A stretch of 64,000 bases of DNA from Ceratorhiza oryzae-sativae (taxonomy: Eukaryota > Basidiomycota > Agaricomycetes > Cantharellales > Ceratobasidiaceae). The first letter of the stretch is position 1; each line of letters opens with the position of its first letter. Under the pieces are notes generated by a model. It did not search any database and had not been told where the DNA came from. It worked only from the letters and a program-made list of their open reading frames with translations. A program made the position numbers and the translations under genes. This document shows positions 35,601-46,397 of the stretch, piece by piece. The DNA is taken from NCBI GenBank assembly GCA_030998015.1, contig JARWMV010000234.1, positions 1,302,001-1,366,000 on the forward strand, written 5' to 3'.

Positions 35601-36566
35601 CGCGCGAAGGGAAGCTACAGTGCCAGAAAGACTGTTGTTGGTACTCTGGGCGGCGGAGAGTTCAGCTTCGAGGGTGGCCGTTTGCGCGGCCGTTTCACGG
35701 CGTAAAGCAGTGAGCTGCTCCGACTTTTGAGTGAGGGCGTTGCTAATACGTGCGTGGTCCGTCCGCAAGAGTTCTAGCTCTTGTGTGGTCGTTTCAAGCT
35801 TGAACTAGAGCAGTGGCAATGGTCAGAACATTCATTTCAGTATGAACCATGCTCGTTACCTTGGCGTAGTCTCATTTGATTTGGATTCCCCAACCTCTGT
35901 CTGCGCGGCGACAAGCTCAGCGCGTGTCTCCTTCAAGCGCGACCGTAACGTGTCTAGCTCGGCTTCGGTGGCAGCAGAATCCTCCGCAGACGATCGACAA
36001 CAACCAACAAGTCCCGCTTTTCTCGTTCAACCTCTTCTACCTTTCTCGAAAGCGCAGTATTGTCGACGTGGCGGTATTCATGTTCTCGAGCCGGGTGGTA
36101 AGAGCAGCATTCGCGGCGGCTACATTAAAATAATTCCCCCAATAAACAAGCTTGAAACGAAACCCACAAAAGTAAAAACTCACCCTGCTCCGCATTCTTT
36201 CTCTTCTCATCTTCCAGTTCTTGCTGTGCCTGCTGAAAAGTCGCCTCGATTTCGCTCACACGCGATTCGTGGTCCTGGATAGCCTGCTCCAACTCCACAT
36301 CCTTGCGCACAATCTCGGCTCGCGATTCTTCTTGGACCCAGCAGAGCCCTGTACGCAGCGAAAAGCAATTCGCTGGTCGGTCGTGCCAAGTCTGCTTCGA
36401 CACCGAGAAGTGCGAGCAGGTCGTCCTGAGAGGCGAGCAAGTCATCGGGGAGGGAGACGGGAGGTGGTGGTGCGGGGGAAACTGAAAAGGACGCGTTGGA
36501 CGCCGTCTCCTCGTCCTCGGCGGCTGCCGCCTTTTTCCGCGTTGAGCGGCGTGTACGTGTGTGCAT
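29682..36566 (-). CDS. TPR/Mlp1-type nuclear-basket coiled-coil protein
   Basis: A very long gene of many exons (introns of about 50-70 nt, for example at about 31060, 31560, 32250, 32520, 33040 and 33290). Start MHTRTRRSTRKKAAA at 36566; stop at 29682. Nearly the entire protein is heptad-rich coiled coil (Leu, Glu, Lys, Ala, Gln), about 1900-2000 residues. A short Gly/Thr/Pro linker (GTPGLGTPSRSVLPGTP) lies near 35150-35250. The C-terminus is low complexity with Arg-Gly repeats (RGAAARGRGRGG), as in TPR/Mlp proteins that anchor to the nuclear pore and handle mRNP quality control and the spindle checkpoint. Near 36345 the frame shifts between SELLFAAYRALLG and EESRAEIVRKDVELEQ, a one-base break at a G run or an unseen small intron. 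Other long coiled-coil proteins (myosin-like) are less likely given the RG tail. Confidence 0.78.
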
Positions 36567-36987
36567 CGTCGTCGATGCGGTCAACAACCAGGAAAGAGCG
36601 AGCACGTGACCATCTTCTCCAGTTGAGCGCCTGTCGCTCCAGCAATAACGAACCAGGTTTTGTGCTGTGCTGAATCGTTCTTTGTGTAAGGAAAATACGA
36701 CTTGCTCTCCTGCCCTAAACTTTGCTAGTAGTGGTAGGTTAGCCAGGCTTAGGTGGCTCAGAGTCCTTACACAACGATTGGTGTCATCTTCCATGACACT
36801 CGCCTATATCCATAGCACAGAGCAAAACCCTTGCACAAAATATGAACATTTCGCCACTGAAATACTCTTACAAAATATGCAGTGATCATACATGCAAACA
36901 GAAAAAAATACTAAGATGTGCAATTAAAAAAAGGGGGGGATTTTTAACAAAGCAAGTCCAAAGCATTTCCCCAGCTGCTCCAATCTT
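36567..36987. other. Spacer between the antiporter 3' end and the nuclear-basket gene start
   Basis: Both neighbours read leftward. It should hold the promoter of the nuclear-basket gene and the 3' UTR of the antiporter. No gene seen. Confidence 0.55.
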
Positions 36988-39900
36988 TTACTTTGGTCGT
37001 TGTGTAGGCAAGTCAAACATCACCCTCGACCCAGATGTCTCATTCCCGCTGCCATTCGAACCCGGGTTCCCGTTTCCATTACCTTCGACGCCTCCAGACG
37101 AGTCCGGTCGGTCATCCATAAATCGAATTGACCGTGCCGGACTCGCATCACGCCTCGGGTCCCTCACCGAATCGGCTCGCAGGCGCGAGGCCGGATCTCT
37201 GGCTCCACCGGTAGACAAACTCCTCGTATGTCCGTGGCGGTCGGTCGCGGCTCGAGGACGGCCAAGAAGTCGGTCCCGGACATGGTTCCGCACTGTGCGA
37301 TTTTGACTTCTTGATCGGTCACCCTCGTCTTCATCCGCAACGACGGCAGGTGGGGGAAGGCGAGGTTCATTTTCGTCATCTGAGGATCTAGATGTGCTCG
37401 CTTGGGGTTCGACAGGCGAGGGTTGCTCCGAAGCATGCGCTGGGCGCTCACTGCTGTGAGTTAGCCCAAGCTTTTCGCCCACATGCTCAGCTTCGTGTTC
37501 CATCGAACGCAAATGATCCACGATTTGATTGGCGACATGCTCGCGCTCTCCGGCAAACGTGTTCCTGTCGGGATGCTGGTGATGATTCGAACTAGCTTGA
37601 GAGCGTGGGGAGTCGTGCGTAAATGCGTTTTTGATAACTTCAACTTCAACCTGGAACAAGTTGTGAGCTACTTCATCATATCCGTGATATAGTAGAGCAG
37701 AAATGACAAACCTCTTCGCCGTGTCCAGGGTTCTTTTCGATGACCAAATGGGGACCTTCTCTCCATTCGGTAGTCTCAATACCTTCCTCCTCAGGCGTTG
37801 CTCCACCCATCCGTCCTTTCCGTCCTTCGGTCGAAGTGATATGTTCCCCTTGCGTGTGCTCTCCATCTCCAACGGTTCCACTGCTCTCCTCTCCAGGTGT
37901 GGTTGCCATGCTAGCCCGCTTCTCATCGAAGGCGCCAGCTTCGCCACGTTCAACCGCGTCGTCTCGGTTGACCACAATCTCTTCTCCAGGGTTTATCTGG
38001 CGAGTTTGGTTTTGCCACTCGGGTCGCCCTCCCTCAACGGTGTTGTGTCGAGACCATGTATGACGAATCGAGTGCACACGTTTGCCGAGAGAGAAGAACG
38101 GAATACTCAATCCGTCTGATCAAAGTATATACGTTAAACGTAAGCAACAGAAGACAAAGGCGACGCTACTCACGGATCATTATGCTGACGAGTACCATAA
38201 AGGCTACGATTGGCTGTATCGAATGCCCTAGGTAATCGACCTGGCCAGGGTGACCCCCACCGACAAGCTCGCCGCTGGGCTCAATCTCTAAGGGCTCTGG
38301 GAGCTTCGTGGCCGCGAGGGTACTAATAAAGACGGCTCCAACACCCATAGGTCCAAAGTGGCCGGCGAAAACACATTCCCGCAGGGTATGGACATCAGGT
38401 ATCCATTTGTAGAGCGCAAGCATAATGGGCAAACGACGCAGTAGGACGACCAAGATGCCCAGTACGATGAGCCGCCAGACTGAAATTGAGAGCTCGGGAG
38501 CATTGAAGTCCTCGAATGGAATCCATGCACCGATAAAGATGAAGCAGGCACAGTTGAAAAGAAGATCTAGCGGCGCCCACCGTCAGAGAGGGCCACAACT
38601 GCTACAGTAAACACTCACCGATTACGTTACTGAACATGCTCTCCTCGGTCTGGCGGTTAAACCAACCGTCCCATGCAAAGGCTGTACCACACGCGAATGC
38701 GGCAAGCAGGTCATCAGAGCCAAGCAACGTAGTTGCGCCTAGCCAAGCACGCCAAGGCCAAAAAGGCACGATGGAGATGAGAATCAGTCACACCCTTCCT
38801 ATCCAGGCACTCTAGAACGCACCTATCGTGAGGATTGCGAGGCTGACATACTGTGCGACGTAGCTTTGACGATCGATGAGGTCCTTGCGTTCGCAAAAGC
38901 GCATCAGATGGCGGAAGCCAAACCCAAGAACTGCACCGAAAGCAATACCAAGTGCGACCTCGTCTGTGTTTGGAGCACCGGTCAGGGACTATCACATGAT
39001 GACATCCAATTTCGACTCACATAGCCAGGTAACATAGAACCATTCGCCTGTAAGGAAGATGTTATCAGCCGCGCAGCTATCTCTAGCCCAAAATCTACAC
39101 ACCAACTGCGACCCTGTCCGACTTTTCTAAAATGAGATAGATGGCAATAAAAAGAAAGGGGAACGCCGCTCCGTCTGTTCCGGGATGTAAATACGCTCAC
39201 GCATCATACAAGAACACATAGTGAGTAGCTCACCATTGCACCCAGACTCTGCCTTGAGGAGATCGGTCAAATGGCGTGGGACATGCTTGTCAGCATACTT
39301 TCCACCGACGACAGCAGCAGCCAAGATAGGATCAGTAGGCGTCAAGCAGGCGGCTATGACAAGCGAGCTCAAGAAGTTGAGATTGGGGATCAACGCATAG
39401 ATGAGCGCAGCGCTGACGAACCAGCCATATGTCATGACCGGAACCAGCAGAAAGAAGAGTGACCGCCAGTGCTTGAGCATGTACTGCTTCGGCAATTCAA
39501 CGCCAATAGCAAAGACGCCGATGGCCAGCACAACACGGGTGACCTCAAGTGTGATTTCGTTCACGACTTCGTGTGAGCTTGCCCAACCGCGGGGATCAAA
39601 AATGCCGGCCACGTAGGGGCCAATTATAATACCGAAGACGGTCGCAATAACGGCCTCGCCGATGTAGGCCTAGACAGGCGAAAGGATGAAGTGAGCCAGC
39701 CAACGGACGTAGCGCAAAAATCAACTTGCCTTTTCACGAATGAGCAGGGAAAACATGCCGAACATGACGACAAAGCCGCCTAGGACGGCGTACGCCAGAT
39801 GAGGGTCGTGACATCGAACTTGAACAGATGATTAGCAATGATCGCCGCAGGACAAGCAACAGACGACGTCAGAGAGTGCAGGAGCGGCGAAAACCGCGCA

Positions 39901-40025
39901 ACGCTCAGGGAAAGAGCAGGCTCCGTGTGGGGAATGCTCACTCAGCAACCCACGACGCTGCTCATAGTGCCCAAGATGGGCCAGCGCTGGAAAAGACAGC
40001 CAACACTCACTGGATGAAAGGTCAT
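36988..40025 (-). CDS. NHA1: Nha1-type plasma-membrane Na+/H+ antiporter (CPA family)
   Basis: A 15-nt first exon (40011-40025, MTFHP) is followed by exon 39730-39818 and then 39669 downward. Membrane spans follow the family order: HLAYAVLGGFVVMFGMFSLL, VLAIGVFAIGVELP, LFFLLVPVMTYGWFVSAALI, and the core ACLTPTDPILAAAVVGGKYA with the Asp-Pro essential for ion binding, then LLKAESGCNDGAAFP. A hydrophilic tail of about 400 residues rich in Arg, Asp, Ser and His follows and ends SRVMFDLPTQRPK. Such proteins export Na+, K+ or Li+ in exchange for H+; the tail is usually regulatory. The intron 39670-39729 has a GC donor (GCAAGT). A one-base break is needed near 39803, between FDVT and PHLAYAVLGG. 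Exons between 37650 and 39660 were located but not all edges were fixed. Confidence 0.85.
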
Positions 40026-40790
40026 TGTCTGCTAGGAGCGTCGCCGGCACGAAAGCCGAGAGGTTTTAAGGCTAGGGCCGAGCTGAAACGGGCCAAACAG
40101 GTGAGAACATGGGAGAAACGAGGTGTCAGGGCCGCACTCACACTCGTAAGCAATGTCGCCGCCGGGATCGTCACGGTCGTCGGGAACGCTGTTTCCGCTG
40201 GGGGGTCTGCGCGGCGAGGTTGTGGTCGAGAACAGATAAGACCGGCCGACCAAATCGGTATTTCAGCTCTGCAAATGCTTGGCCCCATCGTCATTTGCAT
40301 CCGGTTCGGCACCCTCAGCGCGCTGCCAAGGACGTTCCTGTCCCTCGGTCAGCTGTCTGAATTAGCAGCCTGCGAGCCACCGCGTGAAACTTATGCTTTG
40401 ATCTCGCCTGGCATCTGTGCCTTGCTCGCCGTTGCCGCCACCCCCGCCGTTGCCGCCGCCCGCCACTGCGCCGCCAAACGCATCGATGGGCCCGCCGAGA
40501 GGAGCCGCTATGATTAGACACATGCTCCACCGGCTGGGGTCCCCATTACGGAACGACGGGCTAATGTTGTAGCACTGGATAGCGGGGAATCGATGCCCCC
40601 ACATCGGACTGAATGCAGCCTTTTGTTCGTGCCCGGGCGTATCTCGTCCATCTAGCTTTAAGCTTAGGCCGCACTACATTGCCTCGTGTCCGCCAGAAGC
40701 TGATAAGGTCGACGCTGCATCAAACGGCTGCGTCTATGTGGCACGTGACATGCACGCCACAAATAATCGCCGTCTCGAACAACAACAACC
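40026..40790. other. Divergent promoter region of the antiporter and FEN1
   Basis: The two genes diverge from here. It contains a GCC-repeat stretch at about 40427-40480 and a CACGTG palindrome at 40742-40747, about 45 bp before the FEN1 start codon. Overlapping frames on both strands (for example 39828-40517 plus) look spurious. Confidence 0.5.
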
Positions 40791-43242
40791 ATGGGCATCA
40801 AAGGTCTGACTGGATTGCTCACCGAACACGCACCTAATTCGATCAAAGTTAGTCAAAAATTGAGCGTGTCAAACGAGAGAAACCAACGATTGATAGGAAT
40901 ATGACATTAAAACGCTGTTTGGACGAAAAGTCGCGATCGACGCGTCTATGAGTATCTATCAGTTTCTCATTGCAGTTAGGCAGCAGGACGGTCAAATGCT
41001 CACGAATGATGCCGGAGAGACAACTAGGCAAGTATAGACACTCGTCCCCGGCCGAACCACGTACTGACCTCAGATGATGACATTAGCCACCTCATGGGAT
41101 TTTTCTACCGGACGATCCGTATGGTCGAACATGGAATCAAGCCGGCCTACGTATTTGACGGAAAGCCTCCCGATCTCAAGTCAGGCGTCGTACGTGCTCC
41201 ATATAGACTCGTGGGCGTCTCTGGGCCAACCTTGTTTCATAGCTCTCCAAGCGGTTTGAAGGCCGACAAAAAGCAAAAGAGGAGGGCGAAGAGGCAAAAG
41301 AAGTCGGTGAGTTTACTAGTTCGCCACCTATTAACGAAAATACCAACAAGGAAACAAGGCACGGCTGAGGAGGTCGACAAGTTCGCACGACGAACGGTTC
41401 GCGTCACGCGTGAACACAATGAGGAATGTCGAAAGCTCCTCAAGCTGATGGGCATCCCCTGTATTGTTGTCAGTGAAGATCTCGGGGCTACCCGCTCTCG
41501 ACTTCATTTGACGAACCTGCTTTCTAGGCGCCCTCGGAGGCTGAGGCACAGTGCGCAGAGTTGGCGCGAGGTGGCAAGGTAAGTCGCAGCATAGATCACC
41601 GGCCTTGGCTAGGGCTCCTTGTTTCATCCCCCTGAATTAACCCGACATTCGAACTGAATATTTCCTAATGTTACTAAACAATTGCCCCTGCCCCCATTCC
41701 TTCCTTTCACCCATGTATCGCCTCTCACACTGCTGACCTTCATCAATGCGTTCCTAAATGTCTCATACGCAGGTTTATGCCGCCGGCTCCGAAGATATGG
41801 ACACGCTCACATTCAATGCACCGGTACTCTATCGCCATCTTACATTCTCAGAAGCCAAAAAGGCTCCGATCTCGGAAATCGTTCTAGAGAAGGCGCTTGA
41901 TGGTTTAGGTATGAATATGGAACAGGTATGTCTCGCCGCCACCCTACTCCTTTTGGAAAGCACCTAGACACCATTTCATTTATATTTTCGGTGGTCCTAG
42001 TTTACCGAACTGTGCATATTGCTCGGATGCGACTATCTCGAGCCGATCAAGGGAGTGGGGCCCAAAAACGCGTTCAAGCTTATGCAGGAGCACGGAAGCC
42101 TGAAGGAAGTCATGAAGGTGCTCTACGCAAAGATGGCCGAGCGCGAAGAGGCAGATCTCAAGAAACAGAAAAAAGCCGAGAAGAAGGGAACAACCAAGTC
42201 TAAATCCAAAAACGACGAGGATGAGGATGAGGCGATGGAGTCGGAAGAGGAGGAAAAGCCTGTGCCGAAGAAGGAGAACAAGGCCAAGTCGAAGAAGAGG
42301 ATTGAATCGGATGAGGAGGATGGCGGAGAAGGAGATGGGGGTGCAGAGTCGGATCCTTGGGACGATACGGTGGTCGCTACCTCGCCCCCTGCTCCCTCCT
42401 CCCCTGTGCGTGCTTCGTCTCCCATGCGTGCTTCATCGCCTCCCGCCAGCTCTGAAGCTGGGATGAAGCTCGACGAAGAGGAGACAAAGCAGCAGAATGA
42501 AGAAGACCGCAAGATGGAGGACGGAACCGAAGCGAAAGGGGAGGACGAGGCTGAGGTCAAGGACGAAGATGCGGAACTCGATGCGGAAGGCGTCGAGGCT
42601 AAAGGCGACAACAAGAAGGCAAAGAAAGACAAAGCCAAGAAGGAAGACGAGGAGGCTTCCAAAAAACCTGCGCCCGCTCGTCGCGGCGGCATCCACGTAC
42701 CAGACCACTATCCTTGGGAGGAAGCGAAAAAATTGTTCTTACAGCCAGATGTTACACCAGCTGACAAAATAGATGTACGTTTCTTCGATCTCAGCGACTA
42801 CGTGTACCATTTATTCATCGACGTCTGTAGCTTATATGGGAGGCACCAGACGTAGACGGGCTCGTCCAATTCCTAGTCGTAGAAAAGGGGTTCAAGTAAG
42901 TTCGCCTGAATACACATCTTGGTAGAGCTGGTGCTAACAGGAGGTAATCTCAGCGAGGACCGAGTACGGAAGGGCGCTGAAAAACTACTCAAAATGCTCA
43001 ACACTAAGCAACAAGGTCGACTGGACGGATTCTTCAAAGTCACCGAGTCGGCGAGTTCAAAGGCAAAGACCACAGCTGCTGGCAAGGGTCCCGCTGGAGG
43101 AAAGGGTGCTGGGTCAAAACGAAAGGTATGTTAGCCTTGCCTGTTTGAAAACGAACCCCACGTCCTCACCTGCTCTTTCCTCTAGGCCGACGACAAGAAA
43201 GATACTGGAGGCAAAAAGGCAAAGACCGGCGGCAAGAAATGA
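40791..43242 (+). CDS. FEN1: Flap endonuclease 1 with a large acidic insert (578 aa)
   Basis: Exons 40791-40847, 40897-41027, 41087-41189, 41243-41306, 41359-41468, 41528-41578, 41773-41925, 42001-42774, 42831-42895, 42954-43125 and 43186-43242 join in frame. Visible landmarks: [24 protein letters not shown] and [11 protein letters not shown] (N region), [20 protein letters not shown] (metal-binding Glu residues), [32 protein letters not shown] (I region, helix-hairpin-helix) and the PCNA-binding box QGRLDGFF near the end, then a Lys-rich tail. FEN1 removes 5' flaps in Okazaki-fragment maturation and long-patch base excision repair. The intron at 41028-41086 uses a GC donor. Between [13 protein letters not shown] and [16 protein letters not shown] about 185 residues of Glu/Asp/Lys/Ser-rich sequence are inserted within one exon; human FEN1 is 380 residues long. 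Confidence 0.95.
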
Positions 43243-46157
43243 CCAGGCCTGCGTCTGAGCTGCACGTGTACGATATGTCGAGGCGGAGTGATGCATTTTT
43301 GGTTAAGGGAATACATTTTTTATAATAGTCTTTCATCAGTTTGCCGGCTCGTTGTTGGACTAGATTTGCTACCTTTGGACAGTACACCTGCTCAGATTCT
43401 CAAATGGTCCGCTATCCCGCATCTTTTCTAGGAGATTGTTCTCACAGATAAAGGTGCCCTCGCGTTTTCAGACCGTATCGCCTGCATACAACCCAAAAAG
43501 AAAGGGCAATCGGCGGCATGAACTCTGTTACGGTTCTGGATGTCTCGGTGCAACAAATTCGGAGTTCCAACACCCAGACACGCAACTGATCACAAGCCGT
43601 TCTCACACCACGCCCGGTGGGGCCAAAGCTGTACACATAGCCGTTAATGCCGGTGCGTGGCTCGATCGATCATTCCTTTCTGGAACGCGGGTTCAGCCTG
43701 GGTAGCTGATTTGCTTCATTTCGCTGACGGTTTAATTTGTTCTTTAAACAGTTAGTCAACCACAACACTGCTCTAACCGAGATCGACATGAGTGTCATCG
43801 CTTACGTGTAGTACGGATCGACACGGTTTTGAGGCAGGACAGTTATGTCACCCAATAAGGACACCCATCTAATCCAGCAACTTGTCTAACTGGCAGCCGC
43901 AAAAACGGCTTGCGAATTTGAAGATTATTCAAGCTGCGCTGGACATTCCTAACACGGTGGCGACCCAGAACGTTGGCCTGAATCGGAGTGGCGCTCCATC
44001 CCCAAAGTACCATGAGAGATGAAACCAGGGCTGCACGTGTTCCGCCTGGGGGTACGACCACGGATATGTTCGCGCTGAGATTACCAGGGAGATTAAGAAA
44101 TAGTGTTACCTGAGAAAGGTACAAGAAGTCGATACCTTTGTATCAAACGGAGCTAACGGGGTGCAACACAATTTCAGACAAGTTTATATTAGCACAAGGA
44201 ACGATATCACGGGCGTGCTCAGTAAAATAGGTCTTTTCTAAATCATCAGAACGCTTCGTTTGAACATGGATGTCAGTGATGGATCGTTTGCCAGCTTCAG
44301 CTGTGGGGGGTTATGTTTGCGCCTGATCATATGTACTGGCAGTTTCCCCTGACGGTCCAAGCGACGTCATTGGCAGGCGTGGGCATTCGCTTGAATGAAT
44401 CAAGCGAGATTATATTTCCACGAGTTCTTCTGGGGTGGTCGCCCCTCGAAGACGCGTGTGGGTTGGCTGACTTTACGTAGGAGAAACGGTGCTCAGTCCC
44501 TCCGCTACGAACCGGGGAGACATGTATATCAGCTAAACTCCGGCGGGTGTCGACCGAAGTGCGGCGAGTGGCACCGAGAGGGATATTCGCCGGCATCTGG
44601 CCCACGACTCCTGGAGCTGGACCTAGAACAGTGCAACGCGTGTCCGAGTGAATAAGGAAGTTGGGCGGATGCCTGGAGACAGGCAGTATCGTATGGTTCA
44701 ATGATCAGTGTAATCTTACGGAAGATCTGGGCGGCGCTTGGTGCAAAGCGCGAGTATACATGTGCTCTCTGCCGGTTGCTCCGATTTAATCGAGCTCAAA
44801 ATTTCAGTCCGGGTCGGGGCCAAGCCCATAGTTTATGGCGCGCCCGGCCATTCACTTGTGGGTGTCCTACATTTTCTGAGCATGTGATTGCAGCAGCCTG
44901 GGGTAGAGCATTCAGCGCAGATGCAAGTGGCGCATGGCCGCTGGGGTTAGGTGTGGATATGCATCGGAATGCAGGGGGGCCTGACGTTTGAATGCCCGCG
45001 GCCGAGGGTGCCCCAACAGCAAGTGCAGGTTATATGCAGAGGCATATGAGCGGTATTCGCACGGAAACGCATACAGCGATGGGTGGGGGAGCTGCGGGCT
45101 GGCCGGTTCTTGGTCAGGGTCCTCCCGAATGCGGAGTGATGGGACCCCGGCACTGCCGGTGTAAGCTACGAGCATCCGACCACAAGTGGTCGCTTGCTTC
45201 CGTCCACGACTACGCCTGCTCTGTTGCAGACTCGTGTAAGTCCATCGTGCGATGCTGTGCTTGCCTGACGTCGAGTCACATTGCCGTTTCGGCCGATCCG
45301 CCTGCCAACAGTGACGACGGCAACGACAGCAACAGCACCCACGACGATCTAGCCCGACTGTGGCCCCACGATTCCAGCTCCGGCGATAGATCATAACGAC
45401 ATTTGTGGCTTGCACCGGCTTTGCAGTGCAAGACCACTCACGCCCCTCACGACTATCGGCTTGTTAATGACCAGAACCCCTTGGGGTTGTTCCTTCACGT
45501 ATACGGCGACGGATCGGTGTATGAGCCTGGTGAGTAGAGTCTTCACCTTCAGGGCTGAGTGTTCTATTTCTATATGATGGTCTCCTATCTGGTGTTGGGC
45601 ATCTTGTCCGAGAGACGCCAACCGTGTCTGGGTGGCGGCTCGGCGCCTTGGTTACATCATGCCTCTCTGTGGTGTTTGCTGGGCCGTTCCTATCCTATCA
45701 TGTCTATCCCCCTTGCCGCCTTAATTTTCTTTCAATTTACTACCCTGCTTGTGCGTCGGTGATAGTCATGGCGTCATGTTGTTGGCAACCAAGCTTCCGT
45801 TTTATATTGACTCTTCCATACCCCCCGAGTTGATTCGGAAGATCGTCTGCCAGTCGGTCATGGTTGGACCTCCGTACATCGTTCACACCATGTCGCTTCT
45901 GGGCTGAGTGTCACGAGTGGATTCCACACCAGGATTCATATGCGATCTGTGTTTGGGTCGCTTCTTGTTTGCCACCCAGCATGCGCGCTTTTGCCTCCCG
46001 ACCCATCTTCCACTCAGGATATCCTTAATTTACGTCCATTCCGGGCTTGTCCGGCTCCCGCCACCGTTTGTTATGCCCATTTGCGCTCGCATTATCCTCC
46101 TTTGCATGAGTACCAACACGTGGCTCTGACTTACTGACCATTTCTCCATTTTTCTCC
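43243..46157. other. Three kilobases without a recognised gene
   Basis: Open frames of 60-170 codons occur on both strands (for example 44912-45415 minus and 44992-45396 plus, overlapping each other), but none shows a domain, a membrane or signal pattern, or a chain of splice sites. The base composition is ordinary. It may hold noncoding transcripts or lineage-specific genes I could not see. Confidence 0.4.
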
Positions 46158-46165
46158 TATATAAT
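46158..46165 (+). promoter_or_regulatory. TATA box of the CENP-B-type gene
   Basis: TATATAAT follows a pyrimidine-rich run (46133-46157) and lies 240 bp before the proposed start codon at 46398, consistent with a leader of about 200 nt. Confidence 0.5.
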
Positions 46166-46397
46166 CACCACCGCACGCAAATCATCAAAATCGTTCGGGC
46201 AACGCCTCGACGCTGCGTGGCTTCCGGACATATACCTATTCGTTCTTCCGACTTTTGCAATTCGTTCACCCTCACCCCTTTGAACGACTTACGACCACGA
46301 CATGCCTAACGATCCAACGACTCCCCGACGGTTACACCGGCTGCCCATATGGCCCCATTCAATCTCACCACGAACCCGAATTCCCAGGTTGCGAACG

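Noticed and set aside
40427..40480. GCC-type repeat that could encode a Gly-rich small protein on the minus strand
   Set aside because: The frame is short, lies in the divergent promoter region of two good genes and shows no start context or splice sites.
42123..42692. A Ser-rich 189-codon minus-strand frame
   Set aside because: Complement of the Glu/Lys-rich insert of FEN1; the plus strand is supported by the full gene model.
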